Source: Sutterella sp. UBA4713
Lineage (GTDB): Bacteria > Pseudomonadota > Gammaproteobacteria > Burkholderiales > Burkholderiaceae_F
DNA length: 42,608 nucleotides
NCBI GenBank assembly: GCA_002404465.1
Contig: DHJT01000082.1
Location: 2,374-44,981, forward strand
Direction of reading: 5' to 3'
Of the stretch, positions 24,855-33,799 are shown one piece after another (the first letter of the stretch is position 1; every line of letters begins with the position of its first letter). The notes beneath the pieces are model-generated. The model saw only the letters and a list, made by a program, of their open reading frames with translations. It did not search any database and had not been told where the DNA came from. The translations under genes were made by a program, and so were the position numbers.

Positions 24855-24858
24855 TCTT

Positions 24859-25434
24859 TTAACCTTTCCGCTCGGTCAAAAAATCAACGACCTGCGAAAC
24901 GTATCGCGCAAACCGACTGACCGCATGATTCTCATTTTCCAACATCAGAAACGGCGAACCTGTAAAGACCTTACGAGCTTCTTTCCAATCCAAAACTTCA
25001 TCGGCCGTTGACAGCGCCACAAGCACCTGCAACGGGTCCTGAAGCTCAACTGTCTTTAACTTTCGCAACTGCTCGGCATATGCCTTTTTCACAACGACAA
25101 GACGTCCGTCCGAGGCCTTGCATTCACCGACAAAGGGCTCGATGAAATCCCATGGACGAACCGCCGGATTAATCAAAACCGCACGATACGCATAATCGTT
25201 CAATAAACGCGCGGCATAAAACCCTCCGAGGCTTGAGCCGACAATTCCGACCGTGCCCGGCTCATACATCTTTAAAATTTCCCGAATGCGTTGCCAAACC
25301 CACATCGGCTCGGCATTTAGATTCGGAGCCAAAAATGCCAAAGCGCGTCTTTCGCATTCTTCCCGCACAAGGCCGGCCTTTAATCCGGTCGGACTGGATA
25401 AAAAGCCGTGTAAGTAAAGGACTGTCCGAATCAT
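24859..25434 (-). CDS. YqiA-like alpha/beta-hydrolase (esterase)
   Basis: A 191-residue cytoplasmic hydrolase starting at the ATG at 25434 (AGGA upstream). It begins with LYLHGFLSSP, the oxyanion strand of the family, has the nucleophile elbow GSSLGG (Ser68), a probable acidic residue in STADEVLDW, and the catalytic histidine in ENHAVSRF near the C-terminus. Length and motif order fit YqiA of E. coli, which hydrolyses short acyl esters; its physiological substrate is unknown. It sits between mpl (6 bp) and the RNB gene (4 bp). Confidence 0.88.
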   Translation of the reverse strand: MIRTVLYLHGFLSSPTGLKAGLVREECERRALAFLAPNLNAEPMWVWQRIREILKMYEPGTVGIVGSSLGGFYAARLLNDYAYRAVLINPAVRPWDFIEPFVGECKASDGRLVVVKKAYAEQLRKLKTVELQDPLQVLVALSTADEVLDWKEARKVFTGSPFLMLENENHAVSRFARYVSQVVDFLTERKG

Positions 25435-25440
25435 CTTGTC

Positions 25441-26781
25441 CTATGCTGCAAGCGCATTCAGGATTTTTTCCTGCACGCCGCAAAAAGCCCCGTTACTCAT
25501 GCACAAGACGGCATCACCCTGACGAGCCTCGGAAACGACAGCAGCAACCAAAGGGTCGATTCGCCCGGAAAAACACTGCACTTTATCAGCTAAGGGAGCC
25601 AGTGCCTCGGAGGCATTCCAGCCGACCCCGGTACCGCTATAACAATAGATTTTGTCGGCGCCGACAAGTGAGTCTGCCAACTTGTCTTTCATTGTTCCGA
25701 GTTTCATCGTGTTGCTGCGCGGTTCAAAGACAGCAAGAATCCGACCGTTGCCTTGCATCCGAGACCGCAATGCCGCGATGGTCTCCCGAATCGCCGTCGG
25801 ATGATGCGCAAAGTCATCAATCACGGTCACGCCGCGTTTTTTCCCCTTAACTTCCAAGCGCCTTTTTACACCGGAAAAATGCGAAAGAGCTTCCAAGGCC
25901 TGATGCGGCGAAATGCCGACATCACAGGCAGCTGCCAAAGCAGCTAAGGCATTTAGTCGGTTGTGGTGCCCGGCAAGCGTAATTTCAAGCATCCCAAGTT
26001 GCTTACCCGACTTTAAAACCGTACCCTGTTCATCGACAAACCAACCGCTCATATCGTCAAAACGTTCCAGACGACTCCACAGCCCCCTTGCTAAAACACG
26101 CTCGAGAGCCTCGGATTTTGCGTTGGAGATGATAAGACCCTCGGAAGGAATCGTCCGAACAAGGTGATGAAATTGCTTTTCGATCGCCTCGAGGTTTTCA
26201 AAAATGTCGGCGTGGTCATACTCCAGATTATTAAGAATCACGGTCCGTGGCCTATAGTGGATAAATTTACTCCGCTTATCGCAAAAACACGTATCGTACT
26301 CATCACCCTCAATAACAAAGGTTTTTCCTGTGCCTAATTGCGCTGAATGTCCGAAGTCCGTCGGAACGCCCCCGACAAGAAAACCGGGATTGTGCCCCGC
26401 ATAACTTAAAATCCAGGCCAAAAGTGATGTTGTTGTTGTTTTTCCATGCGTTCCGGCGACCGCAAGCACGTGCCGATCTTGTAAGACGGCTTCACTCATC
26501 CACTGCGGACCGGACGTATACCGCTCCCCGGCATTCAAAATTGCTTCTAAAAGAGGATTGCCTCGACTGACGGCATTGCCGATAACCCAAAGATCGGGTT
26601 TAATGGCCAATTGGTCTGCCGCGTAACCTTGTTCAATACGCACACCGATCTCAGAAAGTTGATCGCTCATGGGCGGATAGACGTTCTTGTCGGATCCGGT
26701 AACCGTGTAACCGGCCTGCTTTGCCAACTGGGCAACACCTCCCATGAATGTGCCGCAAATACCGAGAATATGGATATGCAT
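25441..26781 (-). CDS. mpl: UDP-MurNAc:L-alanyl-gamma-D-glutamyl-meso-DAP ligase (peptidoglycan recycling)
   Basis: 446 residues from the ATG at 26781, giving the family start MHIHILGICGTFMGG; the longer frame has an unrelated N-terminus. Mpl re-attaches recovered murein tripeptide to UDP-MurNAc in the cytoplasm. The nucleotide strand GICGTFMGG is at 8-15, the ATP loop AGTHGKTTTTS at 109-119, the central domain has EGDEYDTCFCDKRSKFIHY, and the C-terminal domain contains DDFAHHPTA with the substrate-binding acidic/histidine set. It heads the minus-strand operon and is divergent from the hypothetical gene at 26842. Confidence 0.95.
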   Translation of the reverse strand: MHIHILGICGTFMGGVAQLAKQAGYTVTGSDKNVYPPMSDQLSEIGVRIEQGYAADQLAIKPDLWVIGNAVSRGNPLLEAILNAGERYTSGPQWMSEAVLQDRHVLAVAGTHGKTTTTSLLAWILSYAGHNPGFLVGGVPTDFGHSAQLGTGKTFVIEGDEYDTCFCDKRSKFIHYRPRTVILNNLEYDHADIFENLEAIEKQFHHLVRTIPSEGLIISNAKSEALERVLARGLWSRLERFDDMSGWFVDEQGTVLKSGKQLGMLEITLAGHHNRLNALAALAAACDVGISPHQALEALSHFSGVKRRLEVKGKKRGVTVIDDFAHHPTAIRETIAALRSRMQGNGRILAVFEPRSNTMKLGTMKDKLADSLVGADKIYCYSGTGVGWNASEALAPLADKVQCFSGRIDPLVAAVVSEARQGDAVLCMSNGAFCGVQEKILNALAA

Positions 26782-26841
26782 CGGAAAGAGTCTAAAATCA
26801 GTAAAAGAGAAAGCAGATTGTACCGCCCGAACATCCACCCT

Positions 26842-27447
26842 ATGAATACCGATTCCCGTCTTTTACGCCGAGCAGCCCTTGCGGCGGCCGACTCTGTTGT
26901 CTTGGACAATACCCCTTGGAGTCTGGCCCGCAATCAAATTCAAGACGAAACAGGGATCCGCATTCCGTCCGACGTCTTGGAATCGGCCGTTCGCGAAACC
27001 TGGGCAACTTTCAAACCCATCGAACACAAAGCCGTTCTTCAAGCCAAGCGGCTTTGCGCGTTAAGGGCGTTACAGATGCTCGCTCCCTATGATGCTTGGC
27101 TGTGCGGTGCCGTCTTAAACGGATGTGCCGGACCGGAGACAAGCATTCGCCTCGAAGTCTTTGAGGATGAGGCCAAAGGTGTTTTAATTTCTCTTTTGGA
27201 CAGCGGCATTGATGTCCAAGCCATCGATGATGAGCTAAGCCCGGTCGGGGAACCTGACCTTAGTCTCGGTTTTTTATTAAAAAACGACATCTCCGGCAAT
27301 TTCGAAGCTATCCGTGTCGAAATCTTCCCAAGGCACTTTAAATCACGCAATCCGCGGAAGCGCCGTCCTGACTTTTGGCAAGTCCCATGGGAAGCATCCG
27401 GCCGAATTCAGGCGCAAGAGCTGGTAAAAGTCCTTGTTTCGCATTGA
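26842..27447 (+). CDS. hypothetical protein, possibly a degenerate nucleotidyltransferase-like fold
   Basis: 201 residues from the ATG at 26842; the longer upstream frame would overlap mpl. The N-terminal half is helical and basic (LLRRAALAAADSVV..., residues ~6-75). The central part (YDAWLCGAVLNGCAGPETSIRLEVF, ~89-113) resembles the start of a small nucleotidyltransferase domain in layout, but the expected GS-x10-DxD catalytic motif is not recognisable. No signal peptide or membrane segment. Similar genes appear to sit beside mpl in Betaproteobacteria, from memory. Its terminus is basic (SRNPRKRRPDFW). Function unknown. Confidence 0.65.
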   Translation: MNTDSRLLRRAALAAADSVVLDNTPWSLARNQIQDETGIRIPSDVLESAVRETWATFKPIEHKAVLQAKRLCALRALQMLAPYDAWLCGAVLNGCAGPETSIRLEVFEDEAKGVLISLLDSGIDVQAIDDELSPVGEPDLSLGFLLKNDISGNFEAIRVEIFPRHFKSRNPRKRRPDFWQVPWEASGRIQAQELVKVLVSH

Positions 27448-27622
27448 CCTTCGGAGAGCCAAAAATTCTTTTTGTCGTTTTCTTCTCTTTTGTATATCAT
27501 TCGACCCATGAAGCCCAGGGGGTAAAGTTCAAACAAGATAGACGAAGTTAGCCTCAATTGCCGATAAATCAGAAAAAATGACGTCAAATTCGGCACTTGT
27601 ACTGTCATTGCGGGAATGCGTT
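27448..27622 (+). promoter_or_regulatory. accBC upstream region
   Basis: 175 bp without a gene. TTGTCG followed at 17 bp by TATCAT (about 27471-27499) is a possible promoter. A short inverted repeat AATGAC (27577-27582) / GTCATT (27604-27609) lies just before accB and may shape the leader. aroQ, which often precedes accB in relatives, is absent. Confidence 0.3.
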
Positions 27623-28078
27623 ATGGACCTACGGAAACTTAAAAGCATTATCGATTTATTAAAAGAAGCCGGAATATCCGAAATCGACTTGACCGAAGGT
27701 GAAGATCGTGTCCGTATCGTCAACAGTCCCGACGGAATTCGGTCGCAGGCGACCTCTTACGGCAACACGCCCGCCTTGTCGGCTCAGCCGTCAGCGACAC
27801 CGCAGGAAGTCAAAACCCCGTCGGCTACAACGACTCCGACCGTCGAGACAATCAATGCTCCGATGGTCGGCACGTTCTACCGAGCACCGTCTCCGGGAGC
27901 CAAACCTTTTGTTTCCGTCGGTCAAAAGGTCCGTGCCGGAGAAACAGTCTGCATCATTGAGGCCATGAAATTATTAAACGAGATTGAGGCTGAATTTGAC
28001 GGTGAAATCGTCAAGATTCTCGTTGAAAACGGCGACCCGGTCGAATTCGGACAAGCGCTGTTTGAAATTCGCCGTTAA
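27623..28078 (+). CDS. accB: biotin carboxyl carrier protein of acetyl-CoA carboxylase
   Basis: 151 residues from the ATG at 27623, giving the family start MDLRKLKSIIDLLKEAGISE; an upstream ATG in frame would add 15 unrelated residues. It carries the biotin that AccC carboxylates for malonyl-CoA synthesis. The N-terminal ~35 residues, a Pro/Thr/Ala-rich linker (~40-75) and the biotinyl domain (~76-151) with EAMKLLNE (biotinylated Lys116) are clear. The 'thumb' (TFYRAPSPGAKPF) is present. accC follows after 21 bp, so the pair is co-expressed. Confidence 0.96.
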   Translation: MDLRKLKSIIDLLKEAGISEIDLTEGEDRVRIVNSPDGIRSQATSYGNTPALSAQPSATPQEVKTPSATTTPTVETINAPMVGTFYRAPSPGAKPFVSVGQKVRAGETVCIIEAMKLLNEIEAEFDGEIVKILVENGDPVEFGQALFEIRR

Positions 28079-28099
28079 CTCACTCGGAACAACGTCGGA

Positions 28100-29479
28100 A
28101 TGTTTGGAAAAATCCTCATCGCCAACCGCGGAGAGATAGCGCTCAGAATTCTGCGCGCTTGTCGCACGATGAACATTAAAACCGTCGCAGTTCACTCAAC
28201 GGCCGATGCCGACTCCATGCATGTTCGTCTCGCCGATGAAAGTGTCTGTATCGGGCCGCCTGCGCCTTCGATGAGTTACCTGAACATTCCGGCAATTATT
28301 TCGGCGGCGGAAGTAACCGATGCCGAGGCCATCCACCCGGGATACGGATTTTTGTCGGAAAACGCCGACTTTGCCGATCGCGTGGAAAAAAGCGGATTCG
28401 CTTTTATCGGTCCTCGCGGTGACACCATTCGGCTGATGGGCGACAAAATCAACGCCAAACGCATGATGGCCAAAGCCGGTATCCCTTGTGTGCCCGGCTC
28501 CCTGGCTGAGTTGCCGGATGACACCCAACAAATCCTTGCGCTTGCCCGAGAAATCGGCTATCCGGTCATCGTCAAAGCTTGTGCCGGCGGCGGCGGTCGC
28601 GGAATGCGAGCCGTGCGCACTGAGGCGGCTCTCGTCAATTCGATTGCCTTACTACGTGCAGAAGCTAAAAATGCTTTCGGCTCAGATAAGCTCTATTTGG
28701 AAAAGTATCTGGAAAATCCCCGGCATATTGAAATTCAGATCCTGTGCGATAACTTCCAAAATGCCGTCTATTTGGGCGAGCGCGATTGCTCCATGCAACG
28801 ACGCAACCAGAAGATTATCGAAGAAAGCCCGGCACCGGGCATTTCCCGCAAGGCCATCGAACGGCTCGGAGAGCGCTGCGTCGAGGCTTGTCGTCGCATC
28901 GGCTATCGCGGTGCCGGCACCTTTGAGTTCCTGTACGAAGACGAGAATTTTTATTTTATTGAAATGAATACCCGCATTCAGGTCGAACATCCGGTTACGG
29001 AACTTGTAACCGGAATCGATCTTGTGTGCGAGCAAATTCGTCTGGCTTCCGGCGAACGCCTGACACTCAAACAAAAAGACATCGTTCCGCACGGTGCAGC
29101 CATTGAGTGTCGTATCAATGCAGAAACACCGTTTACATTTCGGCCGAGTCCCGGACGCGTTTCTGTCTGGCACGTGCCGGGCGGTCCGGGAATCCGCATC
29201 GAAAGCCACCTGTATACCGGGTACAATGTTCCGCCGTACTATGACAGTCTGATTGCCAAACTCATTGCCAGCGGGCCGGATCGAGCCACGGCCTTGGCGC
29301 GCATGAAAGTGGCCCTGACGGAACTGGCTTGCGAGGGCATCAGCACCAATACGCCGCTTTTACGTGCTATTGTGGCCGACTCCGGTTTTGCCCAAGGACA
29401 ACGTGACATTCACTATTTGGAACGAAAACTGAACGAATGGCAATTGCGACGTAAGGAGAAAACGAGCGATGCTTCGTGA
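28100..29479 (+). CDS. accC: biotin carboxylase subunit of acetyl-CoA carboxylase
   Basis: A 459-residue ATP-grasp enzyme that carboxylates biotin on AccB. It has the start FGKILIANRGEIALRILRAC, the HPGYGFLSENA motif (~residues 74-84), the glycine-rich ATP lid KACAGGGGRGMR (~157-168), the ERDCSMQRRNQKIIEE(S)PAP segment (~230-248) and the EMNTRIQVEHPVTE site (~289-302). The C-terminus is about ten residues longer than E. coli AccC (449), ending in charged residues. Its end overlaps the prmA start by 11 bp, in a different frame. Confidence 0.97.
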   Translation: MFGKILIANRGEIALRILRACRTMNIKTVAVHSTADADSMHVRLADESVCIGPPAPSMSYLNIPAIISAAEVTDAEAIHPGYGFLSENADFADRVEKSGFAFIGPRGDTIRLMGDKINAKRMMAKAGIPCVPGSLAELPDDTQQILALAREIGYPVIVKACAGGGGRGMRAVRTEAALVNSIALLRAEAKNAFGSDKLYLEKYLENPRHIEIQILCDNFQNAVYLGERDCSMQRRNQKIIEESPAPGISRKAIERLGERCVEACRRIGYRGAGTFEFLYEDENFYFIEMNTRIQVEHPVTELVTGIDLVCEQIRLASGERLTLKQKDIVPHGAAIECRINAETPFTFRPSPGRVSVWHVPGGPGIRIESHLYTGYNVPPYYDSLIAKLIASGPDRATALARMKVALTELACEGISTNTPLLRAIVADSGFAQGQRDIHYLERKLNEWQLRRKEKTSDAS

Positions 29480-30377
29480 GGTTTCACTTCTTGTTGCGGA
29501 AAATCTGGCCGAGGCCCTCGGCGATGCTCTTTTGGAAAACGGCGCTCTGAGCGTTTCGCTTGAAGATGCCGATGCTGATAACGCCGATGAAAAACCGCTT
29601 TACGGGGAACCCGGACTGGAGCCGACAACCTATGCATGGAAAAGATCACGTCTGAAGTTCCTCCTAGATGAAACGCACGATGCTGCCTTGCTCGTTAAAG
29701 CGTCTTTCCTTTCTTTAGGACAAAAGCCGAGTGCTATCGAATCGATTGTTCCGGTACCTCAAACGGACTGGGTCAAGCTAACACAGGCACAATTCGGCCC
29801 GACCAGGATAAGCGACCGCTTATGGATTGTTCCGAGCTGGAGTCAAATCCCCGATCCGAAAGCCGTTAACATCCGACTTGATCCGGGTGTGGCCTTCGGT
29901 ACCGGAGCGCATCCGACAACGCACCTGTGTCTAAAGTGGCTCGATGCGAATTGTCGACCGGGGCTTACCGTTCTCGATTACGGATGCGGAACCGGCATTT
30001 TGTCCATTGCCGCAGCCAAACTCGGCGCCTCTTTCGTCATCGGGACCGACATTGACCCGCAAGCCGTTGAGGCCGCTGATTACAACGCAAAAATCAACGC
30101 TGTGACCGCTTCCTTTTTGCTTCCTGACGCTATACCGCACAAAACGTTCGATATTGTCATTGCAAACATCTTGGCCAATCCTCTAAAAGTGCTGGCACCC
30201 ACCCTCGTCAGCTTCCTTTCTGAAAAAGGTTCTCTGACACTCTCGGGGGTTTTGGTACACCAGGCTCAAGACATTATCAACACGTATGCGGCAATCGGTG
30301 TCAAACTTTCTCTGTGGGAACAACAAGAAGGCTGGGGTTGCCTGACAGGAACAAAACTATCTTCCCCTAAGGAATGA
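29469..30377 (+). CDS. prmA: ribosomal protein L11 methyltransferase
   Basis: A 302-residue SAM enzyme that trimethylates ribosomal protein L11. The N-terminal substrate-recognition domain (~1-60) is followed by the class I core: DPGVAFGTGAHPTTHLCL (~138-155), VLDYGCGTGILSIAA (~170-184), GTDIDPQAVEAADYNA and the NILANPL motif for the amino acceptor. Length is close to E. coli PrmA (293). It overlaps accC by 11 bp and lies just before the zinc-ribbon gene, continuing the accBC operon. AAGGAG upstream marks the start. Confidence 0.96.
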   Translation: MLREVSLLVAENLAEALGDALLENGALSVSLEDADADNADEKPLYGEPGLEPTTYAWKRSRLKFLLDETHDAALLVKASFLSLGQKPSAIESIVPVPQTDWVKLTQAQFGPTRISDRLWIVPSWSQIPDPKAVNIRLDPGVAFGTGAHPTTHLCLKWLDANCRPGLTVLDYGCGTGILSIAAAKLGASFVIGTDIDPQAVEAADYNAKINAVTASFLLPDAIPHKTFDIVIANILANPLKVLAPTLVSFLSEKGSLTLSGVLVHQAQDIINTYAAIGVKLSLWEQQEGWGCLTGTKLSSPKE

Positions 30378-30379
30378 TT

Positions 30380-31372
30380 ATGGCTTATGTCACTCGTTGC
30401 CCTTACTGCGGCACCGTTTGGTTACTACCGAATAAAGAAACGGCCGAGGCATGCCCGGTCAAATGTTCTAAATGCCAGAAGTGTTTCGATGCCACACGCG
30501 ATCTGCTGTGTGTACCCGATGCGCTGTTCCCGCAAAATCATACCGATTCGCAGGAAACGGTTCCCCAAGAGTCACTTTCTGCTCCTGAACCCGAAAAAAC
30601 CACAACTTCTTGTCTCTCTCCTACCGAACAACCCCCGATTCAAGCCCCCGTCCGAGCACCGGTTGTGCCGCAAACAGAGAAGCGCTCCGACCAAGGAGTA
30701 CCTCTTGTGTCCCCTCCTCGAAAAGCTCAAAGAGAACTTGAAAAACTCAACATTTTGATGAGTGATTTTTCCGGACGGACGGAACCGACCGTCGGGGCAC
30801 CGAGTCGCCTCGAAAACTGGCAGGAAGGCTCTGCGGCAGGTCTCTCGAAACAGATGCCTGCCGAATCACCCATTCTGCAAACCGTCGGAACTGCACCGAA
30901 ACACAAAAAGAACTCTTGGAGCGGTCCCGTCCTTATCGGCGTCCTTCTGGTTGCAATTCTTGCCGTTGGCGCAATTGTGTTTAACCAATCAATTTTGCAA
31001 AAATTCCCATCCTCTAAATCGCTTTTCGATTCAGTTTGCACAAAGATTACCTGTCCGGGGTTCTTCTTAAAAAACATTGAGGCTTTTGCCGTCACAAAAA
31101 CACAACTGACCAGTTCGGGAACACCGGGAAATTACAGTCTGGAAGTGACGATTCTGAACGGTTCGACCATCGCACAAGCCATGCCGCACCTTTCTCTTCA
31201 ACTTGTCGATGACAACGACACGGAAATCACGCACCAGATTCTTAAACCGGCAGACTTTCTAGCCGATCCGTCTGTAAAGAGCCTCGGTGCCGGTCGTTCG
31301 ATAACCGTTCACATTAATATGCGCACCAATGCAACACCGTCTCGATGCATTGCTACGCCGATCTATCCATGA
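30380..31372 (+). CDS. zinc-ribbon, single-pass membrane DUF3426 protein
   Basis: 330 residues. I prefer the ATG at 30380 (AAGGA at 30369-30373, 6 nt away) to the ATG at 30374, which overlaps prmA with no spacing. The N-terminus is a zinc ribbon (Cys7/Cys10, then Cys29, Cys32 and Cys35) of the MJ0042/zinc_ribbon_5 type, followed by a long Pro/Ser/Glu-rich linker, one membrane helix (~residues 177-197, VLIGVLLVAILAVGAIV) and a C-terminal DUF3426 beta-domain (YSLEVTILNGSTIAQAMPHLSLQLVDDND). The ribbon faces the cytoplasm and the DUF3426 domain the periplasm. Function is unknown; in Betaproteobacteria it commonly follows prmA. Confidence 0.88.
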   Translation: MAYVTRCPYCGTVWLLPNKETAEACPVKCSKCQKCFDATRDLLCVPDALFPQNHTDSQETVPQESLSAPEPEKTTTSCLSPTEQPPIQAPVRAPVVPQTEKRSDQGVPLVSPPRKAQRELEKLNILMSDFSGRTEPTVGAPSRLENWQEGSAAGLSKQMPAESPILQTVGTAPKHKKNSWSGPVLIGVLLVAILAVGAIVFNQSILQKFPSSKSLFDSVCTKITCPGFFLKNIEAFAVTKTQLTSSGTPGNYSLEVTILNGSTIAQAMPHLSLQLVDDNDTEITHQILKPADFLADPSVKSLGAGRSITVHINMRTNATPSRCIATPIYP

Positions 31373-32307
31373 ATGTCTGCGTTACCGGTTCTGCTGCCTA
31401 TGACACCGTCTTTTCTTTTTCGGGGCGGTTTAAGACGCAATTGCAGCAAAGTCGTCTTGATCACTTGAACGTGTGCTTTCCGGCAGCATCCATGACACGT
31501 CGTTTCGGCGGATGCGGCGGCAACATTGCCTATGCCTGCCGTCTGCTCGGAGAAAAGACCGTTCTTTTAAGTGCTTTCGGCACAAACGATGCCGACGCTT
31601 ACCTCAAACACCTCAAAAAACACGGCGTTGATGTCGTGCCGACCCTTGTTGAAAACGCTTACACGGCTCAATGCGTGATTCTCTCGGACGCGACCGGATC
31701 ACAAATTGCAACGTTTTGTCCGAATGCCGCACTTTTTACACGAACCGATCTTTGGCCCGAAGTTCCCGTGGATATCGGCATCGTCTCCCCGGAAACTCGC
31801 TCGGTCATGCTCGCGCGTGTGGACGAATTTGTCAGGCGTAACATTCCGTTCTTTTTCGACCCCGGACAAATCACTCCGCGTTTTACTCCGTCTGAACTGC
31901 TTAACTGCATCCGCCTGGCTCGCTATACCGTCATGAGCGACTATGAACTTGATCTCGTACAGCGCATGACCGGTCTGAAAGAAGATGCCCTTCTGGATTT
32001 GTGCCCCGTTTTAATTGTGACGCAAGCCGAACAAGGCGCCTATGTCCTAAAAGGTCGCGAGTCTTTTCACGTCCCGGCCTGTCCGGTTCGTGCACAAGAC
32101 ACCATCGGCGCAGGCGATGCGTTCCGTGCGGGACTTTTGCATGCCGTCTGTCACAACCTTGACTGGCAACACGCCCTGCAGCTCGGATGCGCTCTGGCAT
32201 CGTTTAAAGTGCAAAGTAACGGCGCTCAATCGTACAGTCCTACTCGGCAAGACATCATCAATCGCCTTGCCGAGAATTACGGCACAACCGAAGGTTATGC
32301 GCTTTAA
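31369..32307 (+). CDS. PfkB-family kinase, adenosine kinase/ribokinase-like
   Basis: 312 residues from the ATG at 31369, which overlaps the DUF3426 stop (ATGA), so translation is coupled. The N-terminal GGCGGNIAYACRLLG motif (~residues 46-60) binds the sugar, and DTIGAGDAFRAG (244-255) is the C-terminal signature with catalytic base Asp250 and the anion hole. The overall pattern and length resemble adenosine kinase-type members of Burkholderiales more than fructokinases, but substrate cannot be fixed from sequence. It closes the accB-accC-prmA-DUF3426-PfkB operon and converges with the amidohydrolase gene 37 bp away. Confidence 0.88.
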   Translation: MNVCVTGSAAYDTVFSFSGRFKTQLQQSRLDHLNVCFPAASMTRRFGGCGGNIAYACRLLGEKTVLLSAFGTNDADAYLKHLKKHGVDVVPTLVENAYTAQCVILSDATGSQIATFCPNAALFTRTDLWPEVPVDIGIVSPETRSVMLARVDEFVRRNIPFFFDPGQITPRFTPSELLNCIRLARYTVMSDYELDLVQRMTGLKEDALLDLCPVLIVTQAEQGAYVLKGRESFHVPACPVRAQDTIGAGDAFRAGLLHAVCHNLDWQHALQLGCALASFKVQSNGAQSYSPTRQDIINRLAENYGTTEGYAL

Positions 32308-32344
32308 AATCCCCGTCGAGCGCCGGTATTCGATGCTCGGCTAT

Positions 32345-33652
32345 CTATTTACCGATAGAGTCCATGAATTCACAATACGTTTTCTTTGTGAAAACAGGCT
32401 TAAAGTTTTCGCAAATTCGGTCGGCAAGTTTCCCGTCTTCGGTCAGTAGGTCCACGACAGTCCAGGCAAGAACGGCCGGAGACTTCTCAAAGGCCACCTT
32501 CGTGTCGACAAGTTTGTAATCGGCTCCGTGCAACTTGCCGCGCGCACACCCGACCCACGCATGAACGATTGGAATTAAATGCGAAACATCCCCCATGTCG
32601 GTACTGGCCGTATTATGCGGACCGGCTTCGACATCCTCAGGCGCAAAGAACGCTCGGGCATTTTCTTCCAGCGCAGCGCGCAAACGAATATCGGGACGTA
32701 ACGGGAGATATCCGGGCATATCGTGAACAATACACTCAGCACCGATGGCGTCGGCTCCGGCTTTCAACGCGCGATTAATATCAGCGTTGTAATGCTCAAG
32801 CCCCTCAACGGTTGCCGCACGAACGTAACTTTCCATCGTTACACGGTCCGGGACGACATTGACAAGGTCACCGGCATTCGTAAGGATCGGATGGAATCGC
32901 ACATAGTCAGACTCTTTAAAACGTTCCCGAATGGCATTGACCCCCATCATACCGATCATTGCGGCATTTAAAGCATTAATGCCTTTGTCAGGTGCTCCGG
33001 CAGCGTGAGCTGCGCGCCCTTTGTATTCGACAATCTTTCCGATAAATCCGTTGCAACTGGCTCCGGAGCCATAATGCCCTTCCGGATTATCCGTGATATC
33101 CACATGCATTTGAAGGGCGATGTCAATGTCATCGAACCCTCCTTCCTTGATAATCTGTTCTTTGCCTCCGAGGTAGGAAATCTTCCCCTGTTTAATGAGT
33201 TCAGCACGATATCCGAGTTCTACATACTCCTCGGCCGGCACGGCAAAAAAGACCACTTCTCCTGCAAGTTCGCTCATCACCCCGGAATCCACAAGAGCCC
33301 AGGCTACGGCCATCATATTGGCAATTTGAACATTGTGTCCGCAACAATGGGCCGCCCCGTTTTGTGCCGCATACGGAGAATTTTTACAAATAACGGCATC
33401 AAGCTCCCCGATAACCGCAACGGTTTTGCCCGGCTTTGCGCCTTTAATACGGGCCTTGATCCCCGTAATACCCCACCCCGTTGTGTACTCGAGCCCCAAC
33501 GCATCGAATGCCGCGCGCACCTTGGCCGATGTTTTGAATTCCTTGTAACCGAGTTCCGGTTCTTGCAAAATGGCCAGGGCAATCGCTTCGATATCCGCAC
33601 GTCGATCCTCAATGGCCTTTAGGACTTTTTGTTTAATTTCAGTTGTGTTCAC
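32345..33652 (-). CDS. M20-family amidohydrolase (AbgB-like)
   Basis: A 435-residue cytoplasmic metallo-hydrolase from a GTG at 33652 (GGGGGT upstream). The metal-site segments are VIGELDAV (~residues 78-85), GAAHCCGHN (~99-107), VPAEEYVELGY with the catalytic Glu (~137-147), HVDITDNPEGHYG and TDMGDVSHLIP; the dimerisation domain (~185-290) includes YKGRAAHAAGAPDKGINALNA. This pattern matches amidohydrolases acting on N-acyl amino acids, such as p-aminobenzoyl-glutamate hydrolase; the substrate is unknown. It follows, on the same strand, two membrane-protein genes that are probably its transport partners. Confidence 0.9.
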   Translation of the reverse strand: MNTTEIKQKVLKAIEDRRADIEAIALAILQEPELGYKEFKTSAKVRAAFDALGLEYTTGWGITGIKARIKGAKPGKTVAVIGELDAVICKNSPYAAQNGAAHCCGHNVQIANMMAVAWALVDSGVMSELAGEVVFFAVPAEEYVELGYRAELIKQGKISYLGGKEQIIKEGGFDDIDIALQMHVDITDNPEGHYGSGASCNGFIGKIVEYKGRAAHAAGAPDKGINALNAAMIGMMGVNAIRERFKESDYVRFHPILTNAGDLVNVVPDRVTMESYVRAATVEGLEHYNADINRALKAGADAIGAECIVHDMPGYLPLRPDIRLRAALEENARAFFAPEDVEAGPHNTASTDMGDVSHLIPIVHAWVGCARGKLHGADYKLVDTKVAFEKSPAVLAWTVVDLLTEDGKLADRICENFKPVFTKKTYCEFMDSIGK

Positions 33653-33730
33653 GGTGACCCCCGAATAGAAAAAGCAAAGCTCTTACCGATAAACTTCACT
33701 TGAGCCGCAACGACACATGTCTGTCAATCG

Positions 33731-33784
33731 GGCTTTGAATAAAGCCGGCCGGTGCAGAAAACCCGCACGGAGCCTTCTGCACCG
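33731..33784 (-). repeat. two hairpins between the DUF3100 pair and the M20 gene
   Basis: GGCTTT-GAAT-AAAGCC (33731-33746) and the perfect 10-bp inverted repeat CGGTGCAGAA (33750-33759) / TTCTGCACCG (33775-33784) lie in tandem in the 147-bp gap. No good T tract follows. They may stabilise the upstream mRNA or reduce read-through into the M20 gene. Confidence 0.6.
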
Positions 33785-33799
33785 CTTAACAGCCGAGTC

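Noticed and set aside
32317..32339. Terminator between the PfkB and M20 genes
   Set aside because: A 5-bp CGAGC/GCTCG stem with no T run on either strand.
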